From: JBAVVD01 sp049697115
GTDB lineage: Bacteria; Acidobacteriota; Aminicenantia; Aminicenantales; UBA4085
Direction: 5' to 3'
Length of the DNA: 64,000 nucleotides
NCBI GenBank assembly: GCA_049697115.1
Contig: JBAVVD010000085.1
Coordinates: forward strand, 1 to 64,000
Below are positions 61,907-64,000 of this stretch, piece by piece (the stretch's first letter is position 1; every line of letters begins with the position of its first letter). Both the position numbers and the translations under genes were made by a program. The notes under the pieces are model-generated. The model ran no database searches and was not told the DNA's origin. It saw nothing but the letters and a program-made list of their open reading frames with translations.

Positions 61907-62279
61907 CCGGAGAAAATTTAGGTCCCTTCTGGAACGATTGAGCCGGTACTACGGCCTGTCCGATCCTGAAATTGCTCTGGGCTTTGTCGGCACGCGCGCC
62001 ATCAAGGAGCTCAACCGCAAGTTTATGCGAAAAGACGCACCCACGGATGTTCTCAGCTTCCCCCTCGGCGAAAAGGGCGCAGATGGAAAGTTTTACCTGG
62101 GAGACATCATCATCTGCACTCCTCAAGCTTTAAAACAGAGCGCCCGTCTCTCTCACAGCCTGGAAAGAGAATTGGAATATCTCACTATCCACGGATTTCT
62201 CCACCTCCTGGGATTTGAGCATTTTAAAGGCTTCGAGGAGGAAGAAATGAAAGTCCGGAATATTTTCATCAGGGGATAG
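61866..62279 (+). CDS. ybeY: Endoribonuclease YbeY
   Basis: 137 residues from ATG 61866, which overlaps the end of pgpH. The zinc motif is TIHGFLHLLGFEH (H-x3-H-x5-H) near residue 115, preceded by FMRKDAPTDVLSFPLGE. YbeY trims 16S rRNA 3' ends and takes part in ribosome quality control. Its stop abuts the next ATG. Confidence 0.95.
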   Translation: MIEVLNKQKKNRINRRKFRSLLERLSRYYGLSDPEIALGFVGTRAIKELNRKFMRKDAPTDVLSFPLGEKGADGKFYLGDIIICTPQALKQSARLSHSLERELEYLTIHGFLHLLGFEHFKGFEEEEMKVRNIFIRG

Positions 62280-63518
62280 ATGAAAACCGAATGGATTCAG
62301 TGGATCGGCCTCGGCCTGAGCCTCGTGGCCACTTTCCTCTGTTCCCTCTTCCATGCCGCCCTGGCCAGCTCCTCCAAAATCTCCATCAGCCGTTTCCTGG
62401 AAGATCGAAACAAGCAGTTCCGGCAAAAAGTTCTGGAACAATACGACGCCATAAAAACCGCGGTTGAATTCCTGCGCGCCCTGTTCCTCATTGCCTTCCT
62501 GGTTTATGTATACAGCGCTTTCCCACGGCTGAGATTCTGGCCCTTCTGGCTGTTCCTTGTTTCCCTCGGCGTCTATCTGATTCTATTCGATTATCTTCCC
62601 CGGTGGATGACCTCCCTGAATAAGAACGCTGTTCTCGGCTTTTTCCTCCCTTCCTTCCAGCTCTTCCTTCTATGCGCGGCTCCTCTCCTCTTTTTATCCC
62701 GGCGGCTGGTCGAACGAGAAGAAAAAGAGGGAGAAAAGAAAGAAGAGCGTGAGACCTCCGATGAGGAGATCGACACATTTATCGATGCCGCCAAGGAAGA
62801 AGGGATTATCGAAAAAGGAGAAGACGATCTCCTGAGAAGCGTCGTCGAATTCGGGGACACCGTTGTCCGGGAAATCATGACGCCCCGTGTGGATATGGTC
62901 TGCATCCGGAGAGAAGCCACGGTCCGGAAACTCCGCGGCTTGATCATCACCGAAAAATACTCTCGGATTCCTGTCTATAAAGAGAGAATCGACAACATTG
63001 AAGGAATCATTATCGCCAAAGACCTGCTCCAGTATTCTGACGACCAGCACGGGAACGATTCCATTGAGCCGCTGATCCGGCCGGTTATATTTGTTCCGGA
63101 ATCCATGAAGGTCGCCGAGCTCCTCAAGGAGTTTCAGAAATCGAAGCAAAAGCTGACCGTTGTCGTCGATGAACACGGCGGAGTTTCGGGTCTCGTGACG
63201 ATGGAGGATCTCATGGAGGAAATCGTCGGCGAAATCCAGGACGAGTATGACATTGAGGAAACGCGGATCGTCCAGAATGCGCCTTTCGATTACGTCGTCT
63301 CGGGCGACGTGGAAGTCGAAGAGCTGGAAGACCTTTTTAAGACAGAGCTGGCTGAAGATGATTATATTACAGCGAGCGGGTTGGTCACCCATCATCTCGG
63401 ACGTCTTCCCAAACGGGGGGAAGTCATTCCGGTGAAGAGTCTTTCAGTGGAAATACTCGATGTCGACCAGAAGAGGATAAAAAAATTAAGGATTCGCAAG
63501 CCGGAAAGCAGCGGCTGA
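62280..63518 (+). CDS. CNNM/CorC-HlyC-type membrane protein
   Basis: 412 residues. Three membrane helices (about 5-25, 62-80, 85-120) form a short DUF21 domain; two CBS motifs (about 195-320: REIMTPRVDMVCIRREA, RIPVYKERIDNIEGIIIAKDLL, VVDEHGGVSGLVTMEDLMEEIVGEIQDEYD) and the CorC/HlyC C-terminal domain (about 330-410) follow. Members transport or sense Mg2+/Co2+ and are often named hemolysin-like. Placed between ybeY and era as in many bacteria. Confidence 0.93.
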   Translation: MKTEWIQWIGLGLSLVATFLCSLFHAALASSSKISISRFLEDRNKQFRQKVLEQYDAIKTAVEFLRALFLIAFLVYVYSAFPRLRFWPFWLFLVSLGVYLILFDYLPRWMTSLNKNAVLGFFLPSFQLFLLCAAPLLFLSRRLVEREEKEGEKKEERETSDEEIDTFIDAAKEEGIIEKGEDDLLRSVVEFGDTVVREIMTPRVDMVCIRREATVRKLRGLIITEKYSRIPVYKERIDNIEGIIIAKDLLQYSDDQHGNDSIEPLIRPVIFVPESMKVAELLKEFQKSKQKLTVVVDEHGGVSGLVTMEDLMEEIVGEIQDEYDIEETRIVQNAPFDYVVSGDVEVEELEDLFKTELAEDDYITASGLVTHHLGRLPKRGEVIPVKSLSVEILDVDQKRIKKLRIRKPESSG

Positions 63519-63573
63519 GGTGGCGTTGAATGCCACTGACGATGGATGCGGCCGGTGGAAGGGAACAGCGAAT

Positions 63574-64000
63574 ATGAATAAAGAAGACGGCAAGAAAGCC
63601 GGATTGAAAGTCGGCACTGTGGCACTCATCGGCCGCCCCAATGTGGGAAAATCCACGCTCCTCAACAGGATGCTGGGCCAGAAGATCGCCATTGTTTCCG
63701 ACAAACCGCAGACCACACGGATCAGCATTCTGGGCATTAAAACCTCTGAGCGGGGTCAAGTCATTTTCGTCGACAATCCGGGCATCCACAGGCCGCTCCA
63801 CAAGCTCAACAAAAGGATGATGAATTTTGTCTATGCGTCACTGGAAACTTCGGACCTGATCTGTCTGCTTATTGATGCCTCCCAGAAATTCGGCCACGGG
63901 GACCAATTTGTCATTGAAACCTTGAAAAATGTGCAGACCCCGCTGATCCTGCTGATCAATAAAGTGGACATCGTGAAGAAGGAAAAAATTCTCCTCATCA
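63574..64000 (+). CDS. era: GTPase Era, N-terminal part (runs off window)
   Basis: Starts at ATG 63574 after GGAAGGG; the first 142 residues are visible. G1 GRPNVGKSTLLNRML, G2 QTTR, G3 DNPGIH (usual DTPG), G4 NKVD. Era binds 16S rRNA and helps 30S assembly. The KH domain lies beyond the window edge. Last gene of the phoH-ybeY cluster. Confidence 0.95.
   Translation, partial: MNKEDGKKAGLKVGTVALIGRPNVGKSTLLNRMLGQKIAIVSDKPQTTRISILGIKTSERGQVIFVDNPGIHRPLHKLNKRMMNFVYASLETSDLICLLIDASQKFGHGDQFVIETLKNVQTPLILLINKVDIVKKEKILLI

Overview
The window reads as chromosomal DNA of a Gram-negative, diderm bacterium. TonB/ExbB/ExbD, an outer-membrane beta-barrel remnant, several lipoproteins, UppS-CdsA-Dxr-RseP-IspG, SecDF-YajC and a CHASE2 cyclase all point that way. 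The mixture (Gly-Val-rich TonB, PgpH-type HD protein, spore-photoproduct-lyase-like protein, HypCDE, Sat/CysC beside sugar-nucleotide dehydrogenases) resembles uncultivated Acidobacteriota-like lineages such as Aminicenantes. That placement is recollection and inference; no marker gene in the window settles it.

Layout. (1) 1-7.6 kb is an accessory region: a barrel-protein remnant, a zinc-ribbon protein, an intact IS630-family element that has split a voltage-gated potassium channel gene, a broken GIY-YIG gene, a small lipoprotein/zinc-ribbon pair, an IS91-like relic that carries a 342-bp insertion, and a RadC-type protein. It ends at tRNA-Arg(CCT), with four 11-bp iterons beside the tRNA 3' end, as in a tRNA-integrated island. 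(2) 7.8-8.05 kb is a 256-bp imperfect palindrome. (3) 8.1-16.5 kb (minus) holds a cyclic-nucleotide-binding MscS channel, an MBL-fold hydrolase, a CHASE2 nucleotidyl cyclase, an M48 protease, an SH3 protein and RecD2. (4) 16.7-26.5 kb holds a membrane phosphatase-like protein, LepB diverging from YchF, Tgt-YajC-SecD-SecF, then TonB-ExbB-ExbD behind a clear sigma70-type promoter. (5) 26.5-36.8 kb holds an SPL-like radical SAM protein with a ParB-like partner, a nucleoside phosphorylase, a 2-hydroxyacid dehydrogenase, and the minus-strand run uppS-cdsA-dxr-rseP-ispG-larE. (6) 36.8-46.6 kb is a second accessory region. It carries two direct copies of an IS91-like element end, another IS91 relic, a beta-lactamase-like hydrolase, a broken DUF218 gene, a stand-alone GT84 (NdvB-like) glycosyltransferase and a second glycosyltransferase, a tRNA-Arg(ACG) 3' fragment, a khpA copy with an in-frame stop, and an IS630 fragment. 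(7) 46.7-51.2 kb is hypCDE plus a six-hairpin glycosidase-like protein. (8) 51.2-58.4 kb (minus) is ugd, a wecC/wbpA-like dehydrogenase, an epimerase, APS kinase, a phosphodiesterase-like protein, ATP sulfurylase and a small ribbon-helix-helix-like protein: a set suited to PAPS and acidic sugar-nucleotide supply. (9) 58.6-64 kb is phoH-pgpH-ybeY-corC/hlyC-era, a conserved RNA-processing cluster, with era running off the window.

Themes. Cyclic-nucleotide synthesis and sensing sit side by side at 8-12.7 kb. Isoprenoid, phospholipid and undecaprenyl precursor supply is co-located with the site-2 protease. The two accessory regions share an IS91-like family seen in four copies, each deleted differently but sharing its 3' end. 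The most unusual points are a ComEA-like helix-hairpin-helix insertion inside SecF, the ParB-like/SPL-like gene pair, the solo GT84 protein, the 256-bp palindrome, and the precisely reconstructable IS630 insertion in the channel gene.
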